Positions 37,145 through 46,145 of a stretch of DNA of 64,000 bases are shown piece by piece (the stretch's first letter is position 1; the number at the start of each line of letters is the position of its first letter). This DNA is from Marinobacterium iners DSM 11526 (GTDB lineage: Bacteria; Pseudomonadota; Gammaproteobacteria; Pseudomonadales; Balneatricaceae): NCBI RefSeq assembly GCF_900107855.1, contig NZ_FNRJ01000006.1, positions 104,744 through 168,743 on the forward strand, written 5' to 3'. The notes beneath the pieces were generated by a model that was not told the DNA's origin, ran no database searches, and saw only the letters and a list, made by a program, of their open reading frames with translations. Position numbers and translations under genes: made by a program.

Positions 37145-39206
37145 AGTCTTCTCCGCTGCCCAACCAGCGCCGGATCAGGCTTTCATTCAGTGCTGGCAGC
37201 TGTTCAAGATCAGCTGCCAGCTGGTGTATTTTGGGCAACAGGTCGGCATCACGTTGCAGGTCAGCAATACGAAACTGCATCATGCCAGTCTGACGTGTAC
37301 CCAGCACTTCGCCCGGCCCGCGCAGTTCCAGATCCTTTTCGGCAATGCGAAACCCATCGGTGGTCTCTCGCATCACAGCCAGCCGCTCACGCCCCTGTTT
37401 CGACAGCGGCGCATGGTACATCAGGACACAGAAGCTTTCGACACTGCCACGCCCTACCCGCCCACGCAACTGATGCAGTTGCGCCAGCCCCAGCCGTTCA
37501 GGGTTTTCAATGATCATCAGACTGGCGCTGGGGACATCCACACCCACCTCGATCACAGTGGTCGCCACCAACAGATCCAGTTCGGCAGCCTTGAAGCGGG
37601 CCATGATCTCGGCCTTCTCGGCCGGCTTCATGCGACCGTGTACCAGCCCGATGCGCAACTGTGGCAACGCTTCCTTAAGGCTCTCGGCCGCCACTTCCGC
37701 CGCCTGACACTGCAGTGCCTCCGACTCTTCAATCAGCGTGCAGACCCAGTAGGCCTGTCGCCCCTCTTCGCAGGCCTGACGCACCCGCTCGACCACTTGA
37801 TCCCGGCGCGAGTCGGCAATCACCACAGTCTGAACCGGTGTGCGTCCCGGTGGCAGCTCATCAATGATGGAGCAGTCCAGATCGGCATAGGCGCTCATGG
37901 TCAGCGTGCGGGGAATGGGCGTTGCCGTCATGACCAATTGATGCGGACTGCGTTCTCCGTTACGCCCCTTTTCACGCAGACTGAGGCGCTGATGCACGCC
38001 GAAACGGTGCTGCTCGTCAATCACCACCACACCCAGATCGGCAAACACCACCTCCTCCTGAAACAGGGCATGGGTGCCAACGGTGATCTGTGCTTCGCCG
38101 GTGCGAATGGCCGCCAGCTGAGCCTCACGTGCCTTGCCTTTCACCTTGCCCGCCAACCAGGCTACTCGAATCCCCAGTGGCTCCAGCCAATTGCTGAAAT
38201 TCAGATGATGCTGTTCAGCCAGGATTTCGGTGGGCGCCATTACCGCCGCCTGCAAGCCGTTTTCCACCGCCTGCAGTGCCGCCAGCACAGCAACGACGGT
38301 CTTGCCGGAGCCCACATCGCCCTGTACCAGACGCAGCATGGGAAGCGGTTTTTGCAGATCGCGGGCAACTTCTCTGGCCACTCGCAGCTGTGCCGCCGTG
38401 AGTGAAAACGGCAGCTGATCAAGAAAGGGGCGACTCAACTCACCCGTAGCACGCAACTGAGGCGCCCCCTGCTGCTGCACCTGGCGACGTATTTTTTGCA
38501 GTGACAGATGGTGCGCCAACAACTCCTCCAGCGCCAACCGACGCTGCGCGGGGTGCTTACCTTCCAGCAACAATGCTTGATCCGCATCCACCGGAGGATG
38601 ATGCAGATAGCGGATTGAGTGCTGTAGATCGGGCAGTTGCCAGCGCGATCGCAAGGCTTCAGGCAGCAGGTCATCCAGCCCCTCCCGCTCCATCCATTCC
38701 AGTGCCAATGTAATTAACAAACGGACACGGTTCTGCGTCATCCCTTCCGTCAGCGGATACACAGGCGTCAGGCTTTCAGCCATCCGCGCAGCGCCTTCAG
38801 TTTTCAGCAGTTGGTATTCAGGGTGTACCATTTCCAGCCCGGCGGGGCCGGGACGAGCCTCACCAAAGCAGATCAGTCGTTTACCTGTCGACAGGCTGTT
38901 TTTCTGCGCCGCATTGAAATGAAAAAACCGCAGCGTCAATGTGCCGGTACCATCCTGCAGCCGGCACAGCAGGCTGCGTCGACGCCCCTGTACAATATCT
39001 GCCGCACGAATCGTACCTTCAACAACGCCTTCATCGCCAGGTCGCAATGAGCCGATCGGCAGAACGCGGGTACGGTCCTGATAGCGATTGGGCAGGTGTA
39101 GAATCAGGTCCTGCACCGTACGGATGCCGAGCCGCTCCAGCTTTAGCTCCAGCGCAGTACCGACGCCTTTCAGCTCAGTAACCGGCACACCGCCTGCCAC
39201 ACTCAC
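37131..39206 (-). CDS. recG: ATP-dependent DNA helicase RecG
   Basis: Branch-migrating helicase that reverses stalled forks and processes Holliday junctions. It has 691 residues (E. coli 693). The N-terminal wedge/OB region covers about 1-250. Motifs: Walker A VQGDVGSGKTVVA near residue 290, APTEILAEQH, VGTHALFQ, Walker B-type VVIDEQHRFGV, MTATPIPRTLT, LVHGRMKPAEK, VATTVIEVGVDVP and LHQLRGRVGRG. The ATG overlaps the oxyR stop (ATGA, 39203-39206). The 3' end overlaps the DUF501 gene by 14 bases. Operon order oxyR-recG-DUF501. Confidence 0.96.
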   Translation of the reverse strand: MSVAGGVPVTELKGVGTALELKLERLGIRTVQDLILHLPNRYQDRTRVLPIGSLRPGDEGVVEGTIRAADIVQGRRRSLLCRLQDGTGTLTLRFFHFNAAQKNSLSTGKRLICFGEARPGPAGLEMVHPEYQLLKTEGAARMAESLTPVYPLTEGMTQNRVRLLITLALEWMEREGLDDLLPEALRSRWQLPDLQHSIRYLHHPPVDADQALLLEGKHPAQRRLALEELLAHHLSLQKIRRQVQQQGAPQLRATGELSRPFLDQLPFSLTAAQLRVAREVARDLQKPLPMLRLVQGDVGSGKTVVAVLAALQAVENGLQAAVMAPTEILAEQHHLNFSNWLEPLGIRVAWLAGKVKGKAREAQLAAIRTGEAQITVGTHALFQEEVVFADLGVVVIDEQHRFGVHQRLSLREKGRNGERSPHQLVMTATPIPRTLTMSAYADLDCSIIDELPPGRTPVQTVVIADSRRDQVVERVRQACEEGRQAYWVCTLIEESEALQCQAAEVAAESLKEALPQLRIGLVHGRMKPAEKAEIMARFKAAELDLLVATTVIEVGVDVPSASLMIIENPERLGLAQLHQLRGRVGRGSVESFCVLMYHAPLSKQGRERLAVMRETTDGFRIAEKDLELRGPGEVLGTRQTGMMQFRIADLQRDADLLPKIHQLAADLEQLPALNESLIRRWLGSGEDYAQV

Positions 39207-40123
39207 GCTTTACCCTTGTCCTTGCTGACCTTGACGCTGCAATGATTAATTGCTTCCACCAGCACATCGATCGCCTGAGGTCTGGGGAAGCTGGCTCGCC
39301 AGGCCACTGCCACCGTGCGCATCGGCTGGGGCTGCTTGAAGGGCCTGACTTCAATCAGTTCAGTAGTGGGGTGATTTTCGATGGCTGACAGCGGCAACAC
39401 GCTGGTTCCCAGCCCAGACGCCACCATCATGCGGATGGTTTCCAGCGAGCTGCCTTCGGTGACTGTATGCTGATCATGAAAGGACTGGTTCAGCGTCGGG
39501 CAGGCTTCCAATACCTGATCACGGAAGCAATGCCCTTCACCCAGCAACAGCATGCGAATTTCATTCATCTGTCGAGAGTCGATCTCCTGCTGTCCGGCCA
39601 ACTCATGCCCCTTGGGCATTACCATCATAAACGGCTCATCATAGAGCGGACGCGTCAGCACATCAGACTCGTGGAACGGCAGTGCAACGATGATCGCATC
39701 CAGTTCACCGTTGCGAATTTTGGTACGCAAGTTCTCGGTAAAATTCTCTTCGATATACAGCGGCATGTTGGGTGCCAACCGTTGAATCTGCGGGATCAGC
39801 TGCGGAAACAGGTAAGGGCCGATGGTGTAGATGGCACCAATGCGAAGAGGACTGGCCAACTGGTCCTTGCCTTCACGCGCCAGCTCTCGCACAGCTTCGG
39901 CCTGCTCCAGAACAGTCTGGGCCTGACGGACCACCTTCTCGCCCACCGGGGTCACCCGCACGGCATTCTTGCTGCGTTCGAACAGCGCAACCCCCAGTTC
40001 TTCCTCCAGCTTCTTGACTGCAATCGACAGTGTCGGCTGGCTGACAAAACAGCGCTCGGCGGCATGGCCAAAGTGCTGCTCCTGGGCCAGAGTGACAATA
40101 TATCGAAGCTCCGTCAGCGTCAT
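39203..40123 (-). CDS. oxyR: Hydrogen peroxide-sensing LysR regulator OxyR
   Basis: Thiol-switch activator of peroxide defence, 306 residues (E. coli 305). The N-terminal winged helix (MTLTELRYIVTLAQEQHFGHAA...) is OxyR-type. The redox pair C199 and C208 lies in GEGHCFRDQVLEACPT, exactly at the E. coli numbering, so peroxide sensing should be intact. The C-terminal TVTEGSSLETIRMMVASGLG is conserved. The oxyR-recG arrangement, with four-base overlap, is also found in Pseudomonas. Upstream divergent gene is the epimerase at 40173. Confidence 0.95.
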   Translation of the reverse strand: MTLTELRYIVTLAQEQHFGHAAERCFVSQPTLSIAVKKLEEELGVALFERSKNAVRVTPVGEKVVRQAQTVLEQAEAVRELAREGKDQLASPLRIGAIYTIGPYLFPQLIPQIQRLAPNMPLYIEENFTENLRTKIRNGELDAIIVALPFHESDVLTRPLYDEPFMMVMPKGHELAGQQEIDSRQMNEIRMLLLGEGHCFRDQVLEACPTLNQSFHDQHTVTEGSSLETIRMMVASGLGTSVLPLSAIENHPTTELIEVRPFKQPQPMRTVAVAWRASFPRPQAIDVLVEAINHCSVKVSKDKGKA

Positions 40124-40172
40124 CGGCGCGTACCTCTGTTAGGATGAACGTAAATCAATGAGTGGGGTAGTC

Positions 40173-41009
40173 ATGCAGGAACAACGAGTGCTGATCGCGG
40201 GCTGTGGCGATGTCGGAACCCAGCTGGGGGTAAGGCTGAGTACGCAGGGAGCACAGGTGTTCGGGCTTCGCCGTACTATAAACCAGCTTCCCGCCGGCAT
40301 CCATGGCATTGCCGCCGATATGACCGATCCGGATACGCTGGGGACTTTGCCGGCCTGCGACTGGCTGTTTTACACTGCTGCCGCCAAGAGTCGTGACCCC
40401 GACATATATCGCCGTACCTATGTCGATGGATTGAAACATGTGCTGGACGCCTTGCCGACGCCCCCACGCCACCTGTTCCTGACCAGCAGCAGCGGTGTGT
40501 ATGCCCAGACCGAGCATGAGTGGGTGGACGAGCAGTCCGTCACCGGGCCGGACAGCGAGAGCGGCCGCATTCTGCTGGCCAGCGAACGGCTGGCCTTGAG
40601 CAGCGACATACCCGCCACGGTGGTACGGTTCAGCGGCATTTACGGCCCTGGACGAAATCATCTGCAGCGACTGGTCGAATCCGGCATTGCCGCCCCCCGT
40701 AAGCCACTGCATTACAGTAACCGCATTCACAGCGCGGACTGTGCCGGTGTACTTGAGCACTTGCTGCAGCTGGCATTGCAGGGGCAGACATTAAAACCGC
40801 TGTATCTGGCCAGCGATGACGCACCCACGCCGATACATGAGGTGATGGAGTGGCTTGCCGCTGAGCTGGGGGTCGAAGTTCGTGAGCGGCAGGCGGTGCG
40901 TCGAGGCGGCAGTAAGCGTTGCAGCAACCGCCGACTCAGAGCCAGCGGCTACCGCTTTCGCTATCCGGATTTTCGTAGTGGCTACGCGGAGCTGCTGCGA
41001 AAAGTGTGA
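40173..41009 (+). CDS. NAD-dependent epimerase/dehydratase-like SDR protein (YeeZ-like)
   Basis: A 278-residue extended short-chain dehydrogenase-like protein. The Rossmann motif is VLIAGCGDVGTQLG at about residues 6-19, which is the atypical GxGxxG form of the YeeZ group. DWLFYTAAAKSRDP, FLTSSSGVY (catalytic Ser region) and VRFSGIYGPGR follow. The canonical YxxxK is replaced by ASERLALS, so oxidoreductase activity is uncertain. An upstream ATG at 40158 would add five residues. The stop abuts the ppk stop on the other strand with no space. Confidence 0.8.
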   Translation: MQEQRVLIAGCGDVGTQLGVRLSTQGAQVFGLRRTINQLPAGIHGIAADMTDPDTLGTLPACDWLFYTAAAKSRDPDIYRRTYVDGLKHVLDALPTPPRHLFLTSSSGVYAQTEHEWVDEQSVTGPDSESGRILLASERLALSSDIPATVVRFSGIYGPGRNHLQRLVESGIAAPRKPLHYSNRIHSADCAGVLEHLLQLALQGQTLKPLYLASDDAPTPIHEVMEWLAAELGVEVRERQAVRRGGSKRCSNRRLRASGYRFRYPDFRSGYAELLRKV

Positions 41010-43184
41010 TCAGACCGCCAGCTCGTCCAGCAGCTTCTGCTGCGCACTGAAGCGCTCTTCACCCTCTTTCGGCTGCACCAGGGTGTAACTGCCATCCGAG
41101 TGCAGCTCCCAGGCCTGGGCGTTGTCCTGCAGATAGTAGTCCAGCTCCTTGCGAATGCGCTCGGCGTTCTTGCCGAACAGCTCGAAGCCGGTTTCCACCC
41201 GATTGAGCATGTTGCGCTCCATCCAGTCGGCGCTTGAGCCGATCACCACCGGCTTGCCACCATCATTGGCGAACCAGTAGATGCGGGTGTGTTCCAGGAA
41301 GCGACCGATGATGGAGCGAACCCGGATGTTCTCGGAGATCCCTTCCAGCCCCGGGCGCAGGCGGCACATGCCACGAATGATCAGATCAATCTGCACACCG
41401 GCCTGTGACGCCTCGTACAGGGCACGGATCAGTTTGGGTTCGGTCAGACCGTTCACCTTGATGATGATGTGCCCCTGCTTGCCTGCCTTGACGTTGCGAA
41501 TCTCGTTCTGAATCAGTTCCAGCATCTTGGCGTGCAGCGTGAACGGCGCGTTGTACAGCTTCTGCAGCTTCTGGATCTTGCCCATGCCGGTGAGCTGCTG
41601 GAAGATCTTGTGAACGTCCTCGCCCACTTCGTTGTCGGCGGTCATGTAGCTGTAGTCGGTGTAGAGCCGCGCGGTTCCAGAGTGGTAGTTGCCTGTGCCG
41701 AGGTGGCAGTAGCGCACCAGTTCGCTGCCTTCGCGGCGCACGATCAGCATCATCTTGGCGTGAGTCTTGTAGCCCACCACACCGTACACCACCAGACAGC
41801 CCGCTTCCTGCAGACGGCTGGCCAGCTGCAGGTTGCTCTCCTCATCGAACCGCGCCCGCAGTTCGATCACCACCGTCACCTCCTTGCCATTGCGTGCCGC
41901 TTCCACCAGCGCGTTGACGATGTCGGACTTGACCCCGGTACGGTACAGGGTCTGCTTGATCGCAATCACGTCGTTGTCTTTCGCCGCCTGACGCAACAGG
42001 TCCACCACCGGAGTAAAGGACTGGAACGGATGCAGCAGCAGCTGGTCGTTCTTGCGCAGTGCGCTGAAGATGTCTTCGTTGTTCTTCAGCTTGTTGGGCA
42101 GGTTTGGGGTGAAGCTTTTCCAGCGCAGCTCTGAGCGCTCCACCAGATCCCGTACCGCCATCAAGCGTGTCAGATTGACCGGCCCGTTAACACGATAGAC
42201 GTGGCTGTCCGGAAGGTTGAACTCTGCCTGCAGAAAGCTGATCAGGCTCTCGGGCGTACGGCTGTCCACTTCCAGCCGTACTGCATCACCGAACTTGCGC
42301 GAGTGCAACTCACCGCGCAGGGCACGGGCCAAATCTTCGATCTCCTCGAAGTCGAAGCTGAGGTCGGCGTTACGGGTGATACGGAACTGGTAGCAGCCAT
42401 CCACCTTCATCCCCGGGAACAGCTCTTCGGCAAACTCATGGATAATCGATGATAGGAAGATCAGATTGTCACCGCCATCACAGAGCTCGTCCGGCAGACG
42501 AATCAAGCGCGGCAACGAGCGCGGAGCGGGAATGATCGCCATGCCGGTCTCACGGCCGAACGCGTCCTTGCCATCCAGCTCAACGATGAAGTTTAGGCTC
42601 TTGTTTACCAAGCGCGGGAAGGGGTGCGAGGGGTCCAGCCCAATTGGGCTGATCACCGGCACGATTTTCTCTTCAAAGTAGTCCCGCACCCAGGACAACT
42701 GTTCCGCCGTCCAGTCACTACGGCGGCGGAAGTGGATATTTTCTGCTTCCAGAGCCGGAAACATTATGTCGTTCAGAATCTTGTATTGCCGCTCAATATT
42801 GATGGCACAGATCTCGGCAATCTTGTCGAGCACCCTCTGCGGGTGCATTGCATCCGGCCCCACCGCCTCACGGCCATACTTGAGCTGTCGCAACTGCTCC
42901 GCCACCCGAATTTCGAAAAACTCATCCAGATTGCTTGAAAAGATCAGCAGAAACATCAGCCGTTCCAACAAGGGGTAGCTTTCATCCAGCGCCTGTTCCA
43001 GCACTCGCACGTTGAACTGCAGATGACTCAGTTCCCGGTTGATGTACAGCTCGGGCGCTTTCAGATCCACCGGCAGTTTTTCGATCGGATCAATGGTCGG
43101 CAGTATCTCCCGGCTCTCCAGCAGGGCTGCGGTGGCTTCGCTCTGCTCCAGCGTCACAGTCACATCCTGACTGATATCATTCAT
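41010..43184 (-). CDS. ppk: Polyphosphate kinase Ppk1
   Basis: Makes long-chain polyphosphate from ATP reversibly. It has 724 residues from the start at 43184 (MNDISQDVTV), which follows GGGAGAA; an alternative ATG lies at 43217. N-terminal domain: ELYINRELSHLQFNVRVLEQA. Catalytic histidines sit in the phospholipase-D-like domains: VVGYKTHAKMML (phosphohistidine) and the second in the YNAPFTLHAKMLELI region. RRPSLIR-type basic segments and GSSADWMERNMLNRVE near the C terminus are conserved. Lies next to hemB as in Pseudomonas. In many bacteria ppk is part of the phosphate response. Confidence 0.95.
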   Translation of the reverse strand: MNDISQDVTVTLEQSEATAALLESREILPTIDPIEKLPVDLKAPELYINRELSHLQFNVRVLEQALDESYPLLERLMFLLIFSSNLDEFFEIRVAEQLRQLKYGREAVGPDAMHPQRVLDKIAEICAINIERQYKILNDIMFPALEAENIHFRRRSDWTAEQLSWVRDYFEEKIVPVISPIGLDPSHPFPRLVNKSLNFIVELDGKDAFGRETGMAIIPAPRSLPRLIRLPDELCDGGDNLIFLSSIIHEFAEELFPGMKVDGCYQFRITRNADLSFDFEEIEDLARALRGELHSRKFGDAVRLEVDSRTPESLISFLQAEFNLPDSHVYRVNGPVNLTRLMAVRDLVERSELRWKSFTPNLPNKLKNNEDIFSALRKNDQLLLHPFQSFTPVVDLLRQAAKDNDVIAIKQTLYRTGVKSDIVNALVEAARNGKEVTVVIELRARFDEESNLQLASRLQEAGCLVVYGVVGYKTHAKMMLIVRREGSELVRYCHLGTGNYHSGTARLYTDYSYMTADNEVGEDVHKIFQQLTGMGKIQKLQKLYNAPFTLHAKMLELIQNEIRNVKAGKQGHIIIKVNGLTEPKLIRALYEASQAGVQIDLIIRGMCRLRPGLEGISENIRVRSIIGRFLEHTRIYWFANDGGKPVVIGSSADWMERNMLNRVETGFELFGKNAERIRKELDYYLQDNAQAWELHSDGSYTLVQPKEGEERFSAQQKLLDELAV

Positions 43185-43234
43185 TGCACTTTCTCCCGGG
43201 TTGATACTGTCGTCCATTCGTTTCACTCGTTGGT

Positions 43235-44260
<1,026 letters not shown>

Positions 44261-44291
44261 TCAGGTGCATTGGACGACAAAAAGATGACAT

Positions 44292-44339
44292 ACAGGTGAC
44301 AACGGCCCGTTTCACGGCACATCACCTGTTTGGTATTGG
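44292..44339. repeat. Spaced inverted repeat between hemB and elbB
   Basis: ACAGGTGA (44292-44299) and TCACCTGT (44332-44339) form an exact 8-base inverted repeat with 32 bases between them, in the 198-base divergent gap. The centre-to-centre distance of 40 bases is about four helical turns, which would suit two half sites bound on one face of the DNA. No other signal identified in the gap. Confidence 0.45.
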
Positions 44340-44443
44340 TCTCATCTTAACGTAATCTGTGACCAGTGCGACACGACCCCTGTGGGGCGAGTACGGAAAA
44401 CACTCAATTGCATCGATGGTTACAGCCAAAAGGAGTTCAGCCC

Positions 44444-45097
44444 ATGAAAAAGATCGCGGTGATTCTGTCCGGAAGTGGTGTATTTGATGGCTCCGAAATC
44501 TACGAGTCGGTCCTTACCTTCCTGCGCCTTGAGCATAACGGCGTGGCGTATCAGTGTTTTGCCCCCAATGTGGAGCAGATGCACGTGATCAACCACCTGA
44601 CCGGTGAAGTGGCCGAAGGTGAAGGCCGCAACGTACTGGTTGAAGCGGCACGTCTGGCGCGCGGTGAAATCAAGGATCTGGCCGAGGCTAACCCAGCCGA
44701 GTTTGATGCGCTGATCATCCCCGGTGGCTTTGGGGCCGCCAAGAACCTGAGTGATTTTGCCGTCAAGGGCGCCGACTGCACCGTCAACCCACAGTTGGTC
44801 ACATTTGCCCGTGCCATCCATGACGCCGGCAAGCCCGTAGGCCTGGTCTGCATTGCGCCAGCCATGACGCCGAAGCTGCTCGGTACCGGTATCCGCTGCA
44901 CTATCGGCAGTGACGAGGGCGTTGCCGGCGCGATCAACAGCATGGGTGGCATACATGAAAACTGCCCGGTGGATCAAATCGTGGTCGATACCGACAACCG
45001 GGTCGTGACTACCCCAGCCTATATGCTGGCAGGCTCAATCAGCGAAGCCGCTTCTGGAATCAATCGCCTTGTGGATGAAGTGATCAAAATGGTTTGA
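44444..45097 (+). CDS. elbB: Glyoxalase ElbB (DJ-1/PfpI family, isoprenoid biosynthesis-associated)
   Basis: Class I glutamine-amidotransferase-like protein, 217 residues, the standard ElbB length. Landmarks: KKIAVILSGSGVFDGSEIYE, AYQCFAPNVEQMHVINHL, EFDALIIPGGFGAAKNLSDFA, GLVCIAPAMTPKLLG with the nucleophile-elbow cysteine and VTTPAYMLAGSISEAASGI. E. coli ElbB has weak glyoxalase activity and was earlier linked to lycopene yield. The start at 44444 follows AAAAGGAG. The following 247-base gap holds a probable small RNA. Confidence 0.92.
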   Translation: MKKIAVILSGSGVFDGSEIYESVLTFLRLEHNGVAYQCFAPNVEQMHVINHLTGEVAEGEGRNVLVEAARLARGEIKDLAEANPAEFDALIIPGGFGAAKNLSDFAVKGADCTVNPQLVTFARAIHDAGKPVGLVCIAPAMTPKLLGTGIRCTIGSDEGVAGAINSMGGIHENCPVDQIVVDTDNRVVTTPAYMLAGSISEAASGINRLVDEVIKMV

Positions 45098-45107
45098 CCC
45101 GCAAAAT

Positions 45108-45122
45108 TAGGAAAAATTCCTA
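45108..45122. promoter_or_regulatory. Palindrome upstream of the putative small RNA (candidate activator site)
   Basis: TAGGAA-AAA-TTCCTA is an exact 6-base inverted repeat with a 3-base spacer. It lies about 40 bases upstream of the presumed start of the small RNA. The form resembles the short AT-rich palindromes bound by GacA/LetA-type regulators in front of Rsm RNAs, but it does not match the Pseudomonas TGTAAG-N6-CTTACA box. Inference only. Confidence 0.35.
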
Positions 45123-45156
45123 TATCCATAATTTTTGGACTCGGCATAATGGGTCT

Positions 45157-45311
45157 TGTGGATCTCCTGTTCAGGGAACGAATACAAGGACGGCCACGCA
45201 GCAGTTCAGGACGCACGGAGTGCACAGGCAAGAAGCCGCTTTTACAACTGCAGGGATACGGATGCCAGAGAGAGGAGCCTGATGATGGATCATCGGCTCC
45301 TTTCGCTTTTT
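45157..45311 (+). ncRNA. Probable RsmY/RsmZ/CsrB-type small RNA sequestering CsrA/RsmA
   Basis: The 5' end is a guess placed 7 bases after the -10-like CATAAT at 45145-45150; the 3' end is a strong terminator. In about 155 bases GGA occurs nine times: 45160, 45175, 45188, 45209, 45217, 45254, 45260, 45274 and 45287 (first G). Only two to three would be expected by chance. One GGA sits in the loop of GCAC-GGA-GTGC (45213-45223) and another in the loop of the terminator hairpin (GATGA-TGGA-TCATC). Motifs such as AAGGAC and CAGGAC are those repeated in Pseudomonas RsmY and RsmZ. Short open frames across it have no ribosome site. Confidence 0.6.
45273..45311 (+). terminator. Strong rho-independent terminator of the putative small RNA
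   Basis: AGGAGCC-t-GATGA (45273-45285) pairs with TCATC-GGCTCCT (45290-45301), 12 base pairs with one bulged T and a TGGA loop, followed by TTCGCTTTTT. It lies 176 bases beyond the elbB stop, far for an elbB terminator. Confidence 0.85.
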
Positions 45312-45344
45312 ATGGGATTTGCAAAAGCCTCTATGGACAGCTGT

Positions 45345-46091
45345 TCAGCGTGCCGTCCACCCCCCATCAAGCGTGATGGTCTGACCGGTCATGTTGCGCG
45401 CCGCCGGGCTGATCAGAAACTGACACACGCCCGCCAACTCCTCTATACTGATGAACGCGCCCTTGGGCATCGGCTTGAGCATAATCTCGTCGATCACATC
45501 CTGCTCCGAAATTCCGTTGGCCCTGGCTTGTGCCGCGATCTGCTGCTCAACCAACGGTGTCAGCACATAGGATGGGCAGACCGTATTGATGGTAATGTCG
45601 GTATCGGCCGTTTCCAGCGCTACAACCTTTGAAAAGCCCAGCAGGCCATGCTTGGCCGCCACATAGGCGCTTTTATACGGTGATGCGACCAGTGCGTGTA
45701 TGGAACCGACATTGATGATGCGCCCAAATCCCTGCTGGCGCATGCCGGACAGCAGCGCACGAGTCAACATGGCGGCCCCGGTGAGCATCACCTGTATCAG
45801 CTGATCGAACTTTTCCGGCGGAAAGTCTTCCAGCGGAGCTACATGCTGCAGCCCTGCATTGTTGATCAACACATCAACAGGCTCGCCATTCAGAGCCTCA
45901 ATACTGCCGTGATCCGACACATCCAGTGCCAGCGCCCGGGCTTCTCCGCCTGACGCCTGAATTTCTCTGGCCACGTCGTCTGCAGCCTGTTGCCTGAGAT
46001 CCGTCACCAGAATGGTATGGCCCTCGGTCGCCAGCGCCAGCGCAAGCCCCTTGCCTATGCCACTGCCGGCACCGGTAATCAATACGCGCAT
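45345..46091 (-). CDS. 3-hydroxybutyrate dehydrogenase (SDR family)
   Basis: Classical short-chain dehydrogenase of 248 residues, probably NAD-dependent oxidation of D-3-hydroxybutyrate to acetoacetate. Cofactor motif TGAGSGIG at about 6-13, NNAGLQ, catalytic Ser in INVGSIHALVASPYKSAYVAAKHG with the YxxxK pair near residues 148-152, and VCPSYVLTPLVEQQI, which is characteristic of BdhA. The C terminus ends ITLDGGWTAR as in this family. GGAGAG precedes the start. It lies 54 bases downstream of the glycosyltransferase gene and could be in the same operon. Confidence 0.86.
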   Translation of the reverse strand: MRVLITGAGSGIGKGLALALATEGHTILVTDLRQQAADDVAREIQASGGEARALALDVSDHGSIEALNGEPVDVLINNAGLQHVAPLEDFPPEKFDQLIQVMLTGAAMLTRALLSGMRQQGFGRIINVGSIHALVASPYKSAYVAAKHGLLGFSKVVALETADTDITINTVCPSYVLTPLVEQQIAAQARANGISEQDVIDEIMLKPMPKGAFISIEELAGVCQFLISPAARNMTGQTITLDGGWTAR

Positions 46092-46145
46092 CTGCTCTCT
46101 CCTTCATAACGTCACTAAACGGGCATTTCAGACGAGTGCAGATAA

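Noticed and set aside
37068..38405. Long open frame antisense to recG
   Set aside because: Covers part of recG on the other strand and has no family features.
38435..38674. Small cysteine-rich frame inside recG
   Set aside because: It is a shifted-frame reading of the recG wedge domain, which is intact.
45149..45376. Short open frames across the elbB-dehydrogenase gap
   Set aside because: No ribosome site or family similarity, and one runs through the terminator; an RNA gene explains the region better.
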